This document shows positions 7,940-16,553 of a DNA stretch of 39,582 nt, piece after piece. The notes under the pieces were generated by a model. It saw nothing but the letters and a program-made list of their open reading frames with translations, made no database searches and was not told where the DNA came from. The first letter of the stretch is position 1, and each line of letters starts with the position of its first letter. This DNA is from Microvirga sp. (GTDB taxonomy: Bacteria > Pseudomonadota > Alphaproteobacteria > Rhizobiales > Beijerinckiaceae): positions 1-39,582 of the forward strand of contig JAPSLB010000042.1 in assembly GCA_031181145.1 (NCBI GenBank). Reading direction: 5' to 3'. A program made the translations under genes and the position numbers.

Positions 7940-9529
7940 TTACTTGGCGGCTGGGGACGATGCCTCGACCCAGATGTCTTCGTAGTTTTGGATCGCCAAT
8001 TCGGTCGCGTTTGGCTGCAGCCCCTTGATCCAAGGCTGGTAAGCCATCACGGCCTTGTTATAATTGAACCACCACATCGGCGCCTCCTCGCGGAGAATCG
8101 CGTTCGCCTTCTTCAGGTTATCGAGTCTCTTAGCCTGATCCTCGCTCGCAGCAGCCTCGTCGAGCAACCTATCGAACTCTGCGTTCTTAAATTGAGTATA
8201 GTTGCACGCCGATTGCGGCGTCGCGGAGTGGAAGCACTTAAGTGCGGTCAGCGGATCAGGCCCCGAAGTATTCGACCAAATATATGCTTGGTAATCTCCC
8301 TTGCTCGTCACCTCGGACAGAACAGTACCCTCGACCGGCTTGATCTTGACCTTGATCCCGACCTTTTCAAGCATCGGGATTACCGCCTCGACGATGGGAA
8401 TGCCCCAGCTTTCGTTGGAGGTTGCCGTCCATTCGAATTCGAAGCCTTCAGCATAGCCCGCCTCGGCGAGAAGCTGCTTCGCCTTCTCGGGATCATACGG
8501 GTAAGGTTTCATATCCTTGTCGTAAGCTGGCGACGAAATCGGCAGCCAGCTCGTAGCGCGATAGGCTTTTTCCTTCACAAGACGTTTGATGATGAGGTCG
8601 GAATCGATGGCGTAGTTGATAGCCTGACGCACACGCTTGTCCGAGAATGGCTTGAAGCTCGGATTCATGCCCATGTTGCGCGTATAAACCTCGGCGACTT
8701 CGAGCAGACCCTTCGAAAGCTCAGGATCGGCCTTGTAGGCGACGTACTGGGTGGGGCCGAGAATGGATGCATCGACCTCCTTATTGCGGAAGGCGACGTC
8801 GCGCGCCGACGCTTCGCCCATGATCGAGATAGAGACCCGGTCGGCATAGGGCTTGCCGGGCTGATAGAACTTCTCCCAGCGTTCGGCCGCGAGGCGCGAA
8901 CCCGGAACGTATTCAACAAACTTGAAGGGACCTAGACCGATAGGCTTCGTCAAGAACGTATCCTTCGAAGCTTCATCCGCCGGGTAGATCGAGGTCATCG
9001 ACTGATAGAAGTTGAAGCCGGGATCGACCTTCTCGGTAAGGGTCATCTCAATCGTGAAATCATCGATTTTCTTCAGACCTGAGATCTCCTTCGCCTGTCC
9101 CTTTTCAACTTCAACCGCCCCCTTGATGATACGAACGTAGCGCGCGCCTGGATAAGCCTTCGCCCCGTCCATGATGCGCGTGAATGACCAGATGACGTCA
9201 TCGGCCGTCATCTTGCGGCCATGGTGGAAATACGCATCGTCACGCAGCTTGAACGTGTACACGAGACCGTCACCCGAGGTTATCACCTCTTTCGCGAGTT
9301 CAAGAACCGGCTTGTTGGCATTGGAATCCCAATTGTACAGCGCCCGATGGATCGCCTTTGCCCAGATCTCGTCCTGAGCCCGGTTTGACGTATGGATATC
9401 AAGGTTGGCGAAACTCGATCCATAGGGCGCGGTGAAACGGATCGTACCACCTTGGCGCGGGGTTTGCGCATAAGCGCTTGCGCTCATGGTAAGGGCGAGT
9501 GCAGTGGTGATGGCGAACTTTTTGAGCAC
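7940..9529 (-). CDS. ABC importer substrate-binding protein (DppA/OppA family, SBP_bac_5)
   Basis: Encodes 529 residues of the peptide/nickel/opine-type binding protein family. A signal peptide is clear (basic start, hydrophobic core ALALTMSASAYA, likely cut after AYAQ), so it is periplasmic. The mature part has the family layout: GGTIRF start, KLRDDAYFHHGRKMTADDV, the LGPFKFVEY motif and a two-lobe fold with variable C-terminal region. The GTG at 9529 is chosen because GGAGG lies seven bases upstream and it gives a compact signal peptide; the frame itself stays open to 9697. Ligand cannot be read from sequence, but the operon context (M81 peptidase, amidohydrolase, aspartoacylase-like hydrolase) suggests a peptide or N-acylated amino compound. 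Confidence 0.92.
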   Translation of the reverse strand: MLKKFAITTALALTMSASAYAQTPRQGGTIRFTAPYGSSFANLDIHTSNRAQDEIWAKAIHRALYNWDSNANKPVLELAKEVITSGDGLVYTFKLRDDAYFHHGRKMTADDVIWSFTRIMDGAKAYPGARYVRIIKGAVEVEKGQAKEISGLKKIDDFTIEMTLTEKVDPGFNFYQSMTSIYPADEASKDTFLTKPIGLGPFKFVEYVPGSRLAAERWEKFYQPGKPYADRVSISIMGEASARDVAFRNKEVDASILGPTQYVAYKADPELSKGLLEVAEVYTRNMGMNPSFKPFSDKRVRQAINYAIDSDLIIKRLVKEKAYRATSWLPISSPAYDKDMKPYPYDPEKAKQLLAEAGYAEGFEFEWTATSNESWGIPIVEAVIPMLEKVGIKVKIKPVEGTVLSEVTSKGDYQAYIWSNTSGPDPLTALKCFHSATPQSACNYTQFKNAEFDRLLDEAAASEDQAKRLDNLKKANAILREEAPMWWFNYNKAVMAYQPWIKGLQPNATELAIQNYEDIWVEASSPAAK

Positions 9530-9563
9530 GGCTGATCCTCCAAGCTGTGACAGATGCGGACGC

Positions 9564-9580
9564 GCCGGCACTATGCCGGC
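9564..9580. repeat. Short perfect stem-loop upstream of the binding-protein gene
   Basis: GCCGGCA and TGCCGGC flank a three-base loop (CTA), giving a 7-bp perfect stem between the amidohydrolase gene and the binding-protein start at 9529. There is no U-run, so it is not a standard terminator. It may act as an RNA-processing or stability element. Confidence 0.45.
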
Positions 9581-9639
9581 CCGCAGTAGCGAACTCTCGT
9601 CGATGCAGTTCAATGTCCAGGCGCGTTCCCTTTGTGGTT

Positions 9640-11322
9640 TTATATAACGCCAATACGGTCGTGAACGATCGCACCACCACGGATCGTAAGATCGCATTCA
9701 GTATTGTCAAGAATATCCTCAGGCGTAGCGCTCAGAAGGTTGCGTGAAAAGACGGCAATATCCGCGAGTTGCCCAGGCACGAGACGGCCTTTCACATTTT
9801 CCATTTTCTGCGAGAAGGCACCGAACTCCGTATAAGCCTGAAGCGCTTCCTCAATTGATATCTTCTCGCTCGCATCCATGACCGTCCCCTTCCAGGTCTG
9901 GCGTGTCAGCATGGCGTAGAAATTCGGGAACGGATTGGGATCGCATACAGGCGCATCACTCCCCGTCGCGGGCTTGAAACCAAGATCGAACCAAGTCCTA
10001 AGCGGATAGCTCCTCAGGCCGCGCTCTTCTCCGAGCACGGATATATAGGCGTCGCCGAAATCGTAGATGAAAACCTGTTGTGGGCAAGGATAGATGCCAG
10101 CCTTGATCATGCGCTCGTGCTGAGCGGAGGTCGAGAAGCCGCAATGCTCGATCCGGTGTCGACGGTCCGGATCCGGCATGGCAGAGAGCGCACGCTCATA
10201 GGCGGTGATCAACTGCTCGATAGCCGCATCTCCGATAGCATGGCAGATCAACTGGTAACCCTTGGCATGAGCGTCCATGACGAGGTCGTTCAGCTGATCG
10301 TCCGGCATCATCTGCACACCAGTCGTCCGATCTTCTCCGAGGTAAGGCTCTGTCATCCATGCGGTGCGCCCCCCTGCAGAACCGTCGAGGAAATACTTGA
10401 TACCGCCGATCATCAGCATGTCGTCGCCGGTGCCGGAAATCAGCCCTGCCTCATAGCACTGAGGCACGATCGACCTATCCGGATCTCCCAAAAGAGCTAG
10501 CCACGTTCGCACGGGCAGGCGCCCCTCGCGCTTCGCACGGTGGTAAGCCGCAATCTCGCCGAAACCACCCCGCTGACCCACAGCCGCATCCATGCAGCTG
10601 GTGATGCCGTACGAAAGCAGGTAACGACCGCCGCGCTCGATGCCATTAACGAGATCGTCTTCGGTCGGCGGTGGGATGACAGCCCAGACCGGGGCGCGGG
10701 CATTCTCGGCGAGAAGACCGGTGAGACGTCCACCCTGCTGCTCAATGAGGCCACCGGCCGGGGTCGCAGAGCTCTCGTCGATCCCGGCCAGTTCCAGGGC
10801 ACGGGAGTTGCAGATGGAGACGTGACCGCAGGTCCGCACCAGCATCACGGGATTGGTTGGAGCGGCGCGATCGAGCTCATCGCGATGAGGATGCCGCTTC
10901 ACGTCGAGCTTCGTCTGGTCGTACCCGCGGGCCAGAATCCATTCCCCGGGCTTCGCGTTGGCGGCCCTCTCTCTAACAGCCGAGAGGAGAGCCTCGAGTG
11001 TTGGTGCCGATGATGGCCTTGCATCGATCCAATCCATCATCATCCCAAGCGAGATCAAATGCAAATGCGAGTCGTTGAGGCCGGGTGTCGCAAGTCGACC
11101 CTCGAGATCGATGACGCGTGTGGAAGCGCCAATTAAGGGGTCCATATCGGCCTCGCTCCCCGTGGCCAGAATACGGTCCTGCCAGATGGCGACAGCCTCG
11201 ACGATGCCCTCCTCTCGACCGCACCAGATCGGACCGTTTCTCAAGACGATATCGGCCACGGGCCACGACGCGCCTTTCCCTATCGAGCTGGACGCGATCG
11301 AGCGATTAGCAGCAATGTTCAT
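9640..11322 (-). CDS. YtcJ-like metal-dependent amidohydrolase (Amidohydro_3)
   Basis: Encodes 560 residues. The amidohydrolase fold is shown by the metal site DSHLHL (H86 and H88), a lysine in the MIGGIKYFLDG strand, histidines in CHAIGD and HRIEHCG, and the late aspartate in ATGSDAPV. Members of this group hydrolyse amide or cyclic amide bonds (N-acyl amino acids, formamides and related compounds), and many have no assigned substrate. No signal peptide is evident at the N-terminus, so it should be cytoplasmic and act after import. It lies second in the operon between the M81 peptidase and the binding protein. The ATG at 11322 follows a weak purine-rich site (GGATAGGAA). Confidence 0.85.
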   Translation of the reverse strand: MNIAANRSIASSSIGKGASWPVADIVLRNGPIWCGREEGIVEAVAIWQDRILATGSEADMDPLIGASTRVIDLEGRLATPGLNDSHLHLISLGMMMDWIDARPSSAPTLEALLSAVRERAANAKPGEWILARGYDQTKLDVKRHPHRDELDRAAPTNPVMLVRTCGHVSICNSRALELAGIDESSATPAGGLIEQQGGRLTGLLAENARAPVWAVIPPPTEDDLVNGIERGGRYLLSYGITSCMDAAVGQRGGFGEIAAYHRAKREGRLPVRTWLALLGDPDRSIVPQCYEAGLISGTGDDMLMIGGIKYFLDGSAGGRTAWMTEPYLGEDRTTGVQMMPDDQLNDLVMDAHAKGYQLICHAIGDAAIEQLITAYERALSAMPDPDRRHRIEHCGFSTSAQHERMIKAGIYPCPQQVFIYDFGDAYISVLGEERGLRSYPLRTWFDLGFKPATGSDAPVCDPNPFPNFYAMLTRQTWKGTVMDASEKISIEEALQAYTEFGAFSQKMENVKGRLVPGQLADIAVFSRNLLSATPEDILDNTECDLTIRGGAIVHDRIGVI

Positions 11323-11404
11323 TTCCTATCCCCGGTTATCCCTTGTGCTCCCACCGGTGTTTTACCAGCGGGAGTTCGTTTCTCTCCCTATCGAACCACG
11401 AAGC

Positions 11405-12877
11405 TCAGATGGCATCCAGAGGCCAGATAGGACGTCTGATGCTCTTGTACGGACGCTCCTTGAAGTTACGCGTCGACAAGGCACCCGTATCGACTTCGAG
11501 GACCTCGCGCGCGATCGGCTCAAAGGCCGCTCGAAAATGCTGCATGGATTTGACGATAAGAGTGGCTTTTCGTGCCGGATCGACGCCTAGTGACGTGAAC
11601 TGCCCAAGGTCGGTCGCCTGCCCGTTGTAGCTGATCACGATGATCTCCACGCCGCCGACGCGTAAAAGGAGACTCAGACCATAATTGCGCCGAGCACCGC
11701 CTCCCATTGGGCCATAGGCAATGAACGAACCATCCGTGATCGCGGCCACATGGCCCGTGACTTCGAGAGGCCCACCACCCATCGTTGGGTCAATCTTCCC
11801 GCCAAGTCGGAGAGTGACCTTGTTCCCTATTCCGGCCTCCTGCGCCTGCAGCACCGCCTCGGGATCGCAGATCGCGTGGAAGCCGACATTCTGGAGATCC
11901 GCATCAAGCACCGCTTTGAGGAGATTGGTGGCATCCCCATAGGCACCTGAGCCGGGATTGTCGGAATAATCGGCAATGATCAGGGGCTTTGTGGCGTTTG
12001 ACTCGCCCGCCTTCGCTCGGGCGACGGCCTCATCCAGAGGAGTAAAGTGAATAGAAGAAAATGTCCGTTGCTCCCAAGCATAATCCATCAGCTCTTCGGC
12101 AACGGCTTGGGCAGCTGCACGGTCGTTCCCCGTAACGGCGATAGAAGGTCCGATGTCATGAACATCGGCCGAGGAGAAGCCAGCCTGCACGCTGACCACG
12201 AGCGCCCTTCCGTCCGATTCGATCTGGTCTCCTCGCCGCAGCAACTCCATCATCGGCGGCGACGTGGTGCGGCCTCCGTCAAGTGCATATAGGATCGGAC
12301 GCCGAGCGAGCGCCACCCGAGGCGTTGCCTCGCCCGTCATTGCTCTCTCAAGCAGTTCGGCCGCCTGCCATGTACGCTCGTATTGATCCACGTGAGGATA
12401 GGTCCGGTAGGAGATCAGAGCATTGGCGCTGTCTGCCATCTCCTGGGTCACGGTGGCATGCAGATCGAGAACAGCCACAATCGGCTTGTCATCGCCAACA
12501 CGCCCCCGGATGCGGGCAAGCAGCTCGCCCTCCCCGTCGTCGTGGCTCTGTGTCGACATGGAGCCATGAAGGTGAAGAAGAATCCCATCAACCCCATCGC
12601 AGGCATCGAGGATCCGCTTCGTCACAGCCTCGAAGCATTCATCTGTCACGCGACCCGATGGATTCGCCCCTGTCACCACCGGATGGATGACGTGCCAAGC
12701 GAACTTTTCTGCCGCCTCGAAAGCTGCCCCGATAGCCGTACGCGTTCCTGTAAAAGCCTGAGGGATCTCGTCCTTCACATAAAAATAGGAATTTCTGAAG
12801 GCCTGTTCGTCTGTCAATTGAACGCTAAAAGTGTTCGTCTCGTGCATGAATTCCGCGACAAGAACCCGCCGTGCCAT
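11405..12877 (-). CDS. M81 family metallopeptidase (MlrC-like)
   Basis: Encodes 490 residues beginning MARRVLVAEFMHETNTFS, the hallmark N-terminus of MlrC-type proteins, with the conserved HLHGSM and AVLDLHAT stretches that hold metal ligands, and the C-terminal domain marked by ADYSDNPGSGAYGD. MlrC takes part in the last steps of microcystin breakdown, hydrolysing a short linear peptide, but most homologues sit in peptide-type ABC operons and act on unknown small peptides or amides. It leads this operon. GGGGAG lies about ten bases before the ATG. A long relic-bearing gap separates it from the next operon, so a promoter should lie between 12878 and about 13060. Confidence 0.88.
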   Translation of the reverse strand: MARRVLVAEFMHETNTFSVQLTDEQAFRNSYFYVKDEIPQAFTGTRTAIGAAFEAAEKFAWHVIHPVVTGANPSGRVTDECFEAVTKRILDACDGVDGILLHLHGSMSTQSHDDGEGELLARIRGRVGDDKPIVAVLDLHATVTQEMADSANALISYRTYPHVDQYERTWQAAELLERAMTGEATPRVALARRPILYALDGGRTTSPPMMELLRRGDQIESDGRALVVSVQAGFSSADVHDIGPSIAVTGNDRAAAQAVAEELMDYAWEQRTFSSIHFTPLDEAVARAKAGESNATKPLIIADYSDNPGSGAYGDATNLLKAVLDADLQNVGFHAICDPEAVLQAQEAGIGNKVTLRLGGKIDPTMGGGPLEVTGHVAAITDGSFIAYGPMGGGARRNYGLSLLLRVGGVEIIVISYNGQATDLGQFTSLGVDPARKATLIVKSMQHFRAAFEPIAREVLEVDTGALSTRNFKERPYKSIRRPIWPLDAI

Positions 12878-13134
12878 TATCTACCGCTCCCCTTCCTTGC
12901 TCCTCCCGGGGGAGAAAGCCGTGCCCACGGTCCCGCAGAAACTTTATTGCGATACTGGTGCCCACTTCGGAATTTTCCCTCTCGAATAGTGGCAAAGATG
13001 AAACTTTTCTCCAAATGTTATTTTAAGCATCGCCCGATTTGCGCGATGCGTACCAGAGCTGGCGTACGATGCGCATCTGGCGGTACCGTCAATTCGAAGC
13101 TGAGGCGATAACATAGCCATCAGGCCCGGCCGGG
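12878..13134. promoter_or_regulatory. Presumed leader and promoter region of the MlrC-led operon
   Basis: A 257-base non-coding stretch upstream of the minus-strand operon. A minus-strand sequence at 13055-13040, TGGTACGCATCGCGCA, keeps the GG-N10-GC spacing of sigma-54 promoters but matches the -12 box poorly. Partly repeated CGTACG/GTACGC-type words surround it. No good sigma-70 promoter was recognised. The call rests mainly on position. Confidence 0.35.
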
Positions 13135-13590
13135 CTAATCTATGGGCGCAGCACCGGTCACATCACGCCAAGTAACCTAAGCGGGATCCCGGATGGCACC
13201 GCAATCACTGCCGGTGGGACATGGCGGCGGAGCTTAAGGCAGCTGCCGATCCGAAGTACGGGTGGCGATGAACTGCTGGACATGGGGGCAGATTTGAGGC
13301 GCCTCATTGGCTTTTCCGTCGCCGGGTCCGCTGGGGCGCAATTTCACAGCGGTTGTTGAGATATCGGCTCTGCCGATGCTTGACGCCCGGTAGGATCTCA
13401 CGTCTGGCGGCACCATGGGAGCGGGTCCCCACCCGTCACGATGGCCTTTCGGAACGCAGCACAAGCCTTTCAGCAGTTTGCAGAAGAAGCACGTGGGGTT
13501 GATGATCTCGGCCGGGCACGGAAGCCACGGGAGGGACTGGACGTCCTTCTCATGCCCGAGCGCTTAAGCTACGAGCGACTGACCGAAAAG
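13135..13590 (-). pseudogene. IS6-family transposase C-terminal relic, multiply frameshifted
   Basis: Across three frames the minus strand gives, in order, GHEKDV, FFCKLLKGLCCVP, AIVT, ARREILPGVKHRQSRYLNNR, QRTRRR, MRRLKSAP and finally WRDVTGAAPID before a TAG at 13135. This follows the C-terminal two thirds of the common alphaproteobacterial IS6-type transposase (typically ...EHRQSKYLNNRAENSHQPTRRRER..., ending WRDVTG). It belongs to a different subgroup from the halves at 2124 and 27337. The N-terminal domain is missing and several frameshifts inactivate it. It sits exactly between the two catabolic operons. Confidence 0.8.
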
Positions 13591-13628
13591 TTACCGTGAC
13601 ATCCCCTCTCAGACTTGCGATCCAACCA

Positions 13629-15057
13629 CTATGCGACAAAGCCAAGCATCAATTTAACCTCCAAAAATTCCTCGAAACCGAACCGACCCCACTCACGGCC
13701 GTTACCGGATTGCTTATAGCCGCCAAAAGCGGCAGCGGTGTCGCCCTGCGCCCCATTCAAGTGGACCATGCCGGCCCTAATCCTGCGGGCAACCCGGCGT
13801 GATCGCTCCATATCGCTGGAGGTAACGTAGCTCGAAAGACCGTATACCGTGTCGTTGGCGATCCTTATGGCATCCTCCTCGTCCCTATAAGGCAAGATAC
13901 TCAAAACGGGCCCAAAAATCTCCTCCTGAGCAATACGCATATCGTTGCGCACATCCGCGAACACAGTCGGCTGTGCATAGTAGCCCCGGTTGAGCCCTGC
14001 AGGGCAGCCTGGACCTCCGATCACCAGGGTTGCACCTTCCTCAATGCCGGCCGCAATGGGGTCTGGATACGGCCGAACTGGATCTGACTGCCGGCAGGCC
14101 CCATGGTAGTCGATCCATTTCTCGGATCCCCCACCGCGATCTCTTCCGAAACGCGCCGAGCAAATGAGATCACCTCGTCCTGCCGGTCTGCCGGTCTGCC
14201 GGCACCAGAAGTCGGGTCGGGGCGTTGCAGGTCTGGCCGCTATTGACAAAGCACACTTGAGCTCCATGCATGACCGATGCCTCGAAATCCGCATCGTCCA
14301 GCAGAATGTTCGGGAACTTACCGCCCAGCTCCTGGTGGACACGTTTGATCGTGTCGGCCGCAGCCTTGGAAACCTGAATGCCGGCGCGTCGAGCCTGTAA
14401 AGGATATCATATCGACGTCAGAGTGACTTGCGAAGGCATGGCCAACGTTGGGGCTGTCACCGCTGACGATGTTGAAGACGCCAGGAGGTACGCCTGCTTC
14501 GTCGAGGAATTCCGCGAAGATGAGCGCGGAAAGAGGCGCGACCTCGCTCGGCTTCAGCACCATTATGCATCCGATTGCAAGCGCTGGGCCCACCTTGCAG
14601 GCGATTTGGTTCAGCGGCCAGTTCCATGGCTTGATGAGGTCCACCACGCCAATGGGCTCTCGGCTGATCAGCGTCGTGTTGAGCGTTTGCTCGAACTCGT
14701 GGCTCTTCAGAACTTCGATGGCGCGTATCAGATAATCGACGCTAGCGGCCACGTGCCGTTCGCGGGCGAAAGCGCTGGGTGCGCCCATCTCTGTGGAGAC
14801 GGCCTCCGTCAGCTGTTCAGTGCGAGCCCTGTACAGGCCAACGATCCTGCGAAGGAGTCCAGGCGCTCTGGCCCGGCTGGTCCCGGCAGAGCTGGCGAAA
14901 GCCTGCCGCGCAGCGGCAACAGCCCGGTCCACATGGATCGGCCCGCCCGCTGCAGCCGACGCGACCGCTTCTTCCGTACGGGAATGATCACATCGATCAG
15001 GGCGCCCCCGCTGGGGCAACCTATGGGCGTCGATGTAGAAAAGCGATGGTGCGGCAC
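13629..15057 (-). pseudogene. Aldehyde dehydrogenase, inactivated by several frameshifts
   Basis: The minus strand encodes nearly a whole NAD(P)-dependent aldehyde dehydrogenase, but in pieces. From a GTG at 15057 the N-terminal 30 residues need one or two shifts (PSGGALIDVI, then RTEEAVASAAAGG). The middle runs well (IKPWNWPLNQIACKVGPALA, SFTGST), then a 2-base loss near 14388 moves the frame so that [17 protein letters not shown], the catalytic QELGGK glutamate and the [11 protein letters not shown] cysteine are read. An 8-base expansion at 14180-14202 shifts it again ([14 protein letters not shown]), and another near 14060 restores IAAGIEEG through the intact C-terminus ending [11 protein letters not shown]. 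It is 13 bases after the deacylase gene and last in the operon, so it would have oxidised the aldehyde made by the ThDP enzyme. All key residues survive, pointing to recent decay or read errors. Confidence 0.85.
14180..14202. repeat. 8-bp tandem repeat (CTGCCGGT, 2.9 copies) in the aldehyde dehydrogenase pseudogene
   Basis: CTGCCGGT is repeated twice and followed by CTGCCGG. Removing one 8-base unit restores the expected reading from LLVPADRQ into DEVISFARR, so one frameshift of the pseudogene is explained by slippage at this repeat. Confidence 0.85.
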
Positions 15058-15070
15058 GTTGCTCTCCCGC

Positions 15071-16543
15071 TCAGTGAGGGGCAGGATGGGAACCGCGCTG
15101 GCGCCGGAGAACGCGGCCAGGATGTTCGCCGCTAGGTTTGCCGCCATTCCACACTACAGTGCCGTTAACCAGTACGGTCTCAATACCTTTGGACGGCGCG
15201 ATGGGATTGTCGTACGTCGCCGCCTCATCGACCGATCCTTCATCCAGGACCACGAGATCAGCGAAGGCTCCCTCGTGCACTACACCACGATCAGCGAGGC
15301 CAAAGTTCTTGGCTGTCAGGCCAGTCATTTTGTGAATGGCCGTCTCAAGCGAGAATAGGCCGAGTTCCCGGCTGTAATGGCCAAGGACACGCGGGAAGGT
15401 GCCCCATAGACGGGGATGTGGCTTCTCATCGTGGGGCAACCCGTCCGATCCGATCATCGTCTGATCAAATGCCAGTATGCGCTGAACGTCATCCTCATCC
15501 ATCCGGTAGTACACTGCACCCGCTGGCAAGAGGCGGTCGATAATCTCCTCCTGCGTGCCACCGAGTTCTTCCGTGATCTCCGCCAGGTCCCTCCCGGCGA
15601 ACTCTGGCAGGCTTTTCGACCAGGTCACGGTCACTCTTGTTGCGTTCGCTGCTAGATGCGGGGCCAGAATTGTCGAGGACGCTGCGTACGGATAGCAGTC
15701 GAGACAGATCTCCTGTGTGGCCATATGGCACTGAATATGCTTGAGTGTTTCCTTCGATCGGCCGAAGTTCTTCGCGCCCACTACTTTATGATGCGAAACG
15801 ACAACCGGAACGCCAACTTCCCGACCGATACGGAACGTTTCATTCAGCGCCTCGATCACTTTGTCACCTTCGTCGCGCATGTGTGTGCAGTAAATTCCAC
15901 CGTACTCCACCAAGGGCTGACAGATCTCGATGACCTCTTCCGTTGGCGCTCCGATCGCGGGCGCGTAGGCCAGTCCGGTTGATAAGCCGATAGCTCCCGC
16001 ATGCATTGCTTCGACAACCATCTCCCTCATCGCGGCGATCTCATCGGGGCTCGCAGGTCGGGTCAGGTCGGTCATGGTAGCTACGCGGAGCGTAGAATGG
16101 CCGACGAGCATAGCGCAGTTCGTGGCGGCCGGCGTCGCCTCAAGTTGTTTCACGTAATCTGCAAAGGTCGAGAACCGGAACCATTTCCCGCCTTCATCGA
16201 GCAGGTTCAGCGGCGGCGTCACCGGATCCGGAATCGGCCGAGGCATCGGAGCCAGGGATATACCGCAGTTGCCCCCGACCACGGTGGTTATTCCCTGACT
16301 TACCTTGGGCGACATGTGCGGGTCAGACAACAACAACCTATCGTCATGCGTGTGAGCGTCGATGAAGCCAGGAGCGACAATCAAGCCCGATGCATCGATG
16401 ACTTTGGTCGCTGTCGCATCACCTAAGTCGCCGATGCACACGATCCGGTCGCCTAAAATTCCGATATCCGCACCAAATCGAGCGGCACCGGTCCCGTCTA
16501 CAACCGAACCATTGCGGATGAGCACATCAAAACGCCGATTCAT
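15071..16543 (-). CDS. N-acyl-D-amino-acid deacylase (D-aminoacylase)
   Basis: Encodes 490 residues, standard for the family. It hydrolyses N-acyl-D-amino acids to the free D-amino acid and a carboxylate in the cytoplasm. The metal motif AHTHDD (H64, H66), the GGNCG motif with the metal-bridging cysteine (C93), THMRDEGD, SHHKVVG and the C-terminal IGSDGLPHDE block are all present, and the protein ends with the usual GRVLRR. The frame is open to 16657, but the ATG at 16543 is chosen since AAGGTAGGA precedes it and family homology begins there. It starts 10 bases after the ATPase gene and is followed by the broken aldehyde dehydrogenase. D-specificity is inferred from family, not proven. Confidence 0.9.
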   Translation of the reverse strand: MNRRFDVLIRNGSVVDGTGAARFGADIGILGDRIVCIGDLGDATATKVIDASGLIVAPGFIDAHTHDDRLLLSDPHMSPKVSQGITTVVGGNCGISLAPMPRPIPDPVTPPLNLLDEGGKWFRFSTFADYVKQLEATPAATNCAMLVGHSTLRVATMTDLTRPASPDEIAAMREMVVEAMHAGAIGLSTGLAYAPAIGAPTEEVIEICQPLVEYGGIYCTHMRDEGDKVIEALNETFRIGREVGVPVVVSHHKVVGAKNFGRSKETLKHIQCHMATQEICLDCYPYAASSTILAPHLAANATRVTVTWSKSLPEFAGRDLAEITEELGGTQEEIIDRLLPAGAVYYRMDEDDVQRILAFDQTMIGSDGLPHDEKPHPRLWGTFPRVLGHYSRELGLFSLETAIHKMTGLTAKNFGLADRGVVHEGAFADLVVLDEGSVDEAATYDNPIAPSKGIETVLVNGTVVWNGGKPSGEHPGRVLRRQRGSHPAPH

Positions 16544-16553
16544 AATCCTACCT

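Noticed and set aside
7904..8935. A 343-codon open frame on the plus strand
   Set aside because: It is antisense to the well-supported binding-protein gene; its composition reflects the complementary codons and it matches no family.
14180..14202. Short repeats as a CRISPR-like array
   Set aside because: Units are 8 bp, contiguous without spacers and inside a recognisable gene; this is simple slippage.
14378..15358. A 326-codon open frame on the plus strand
   Set aside because: It lies opposite the aldehyde dehydrogenase pseudogene and the deacylase gene, both clearly recognisable on the minus strand.
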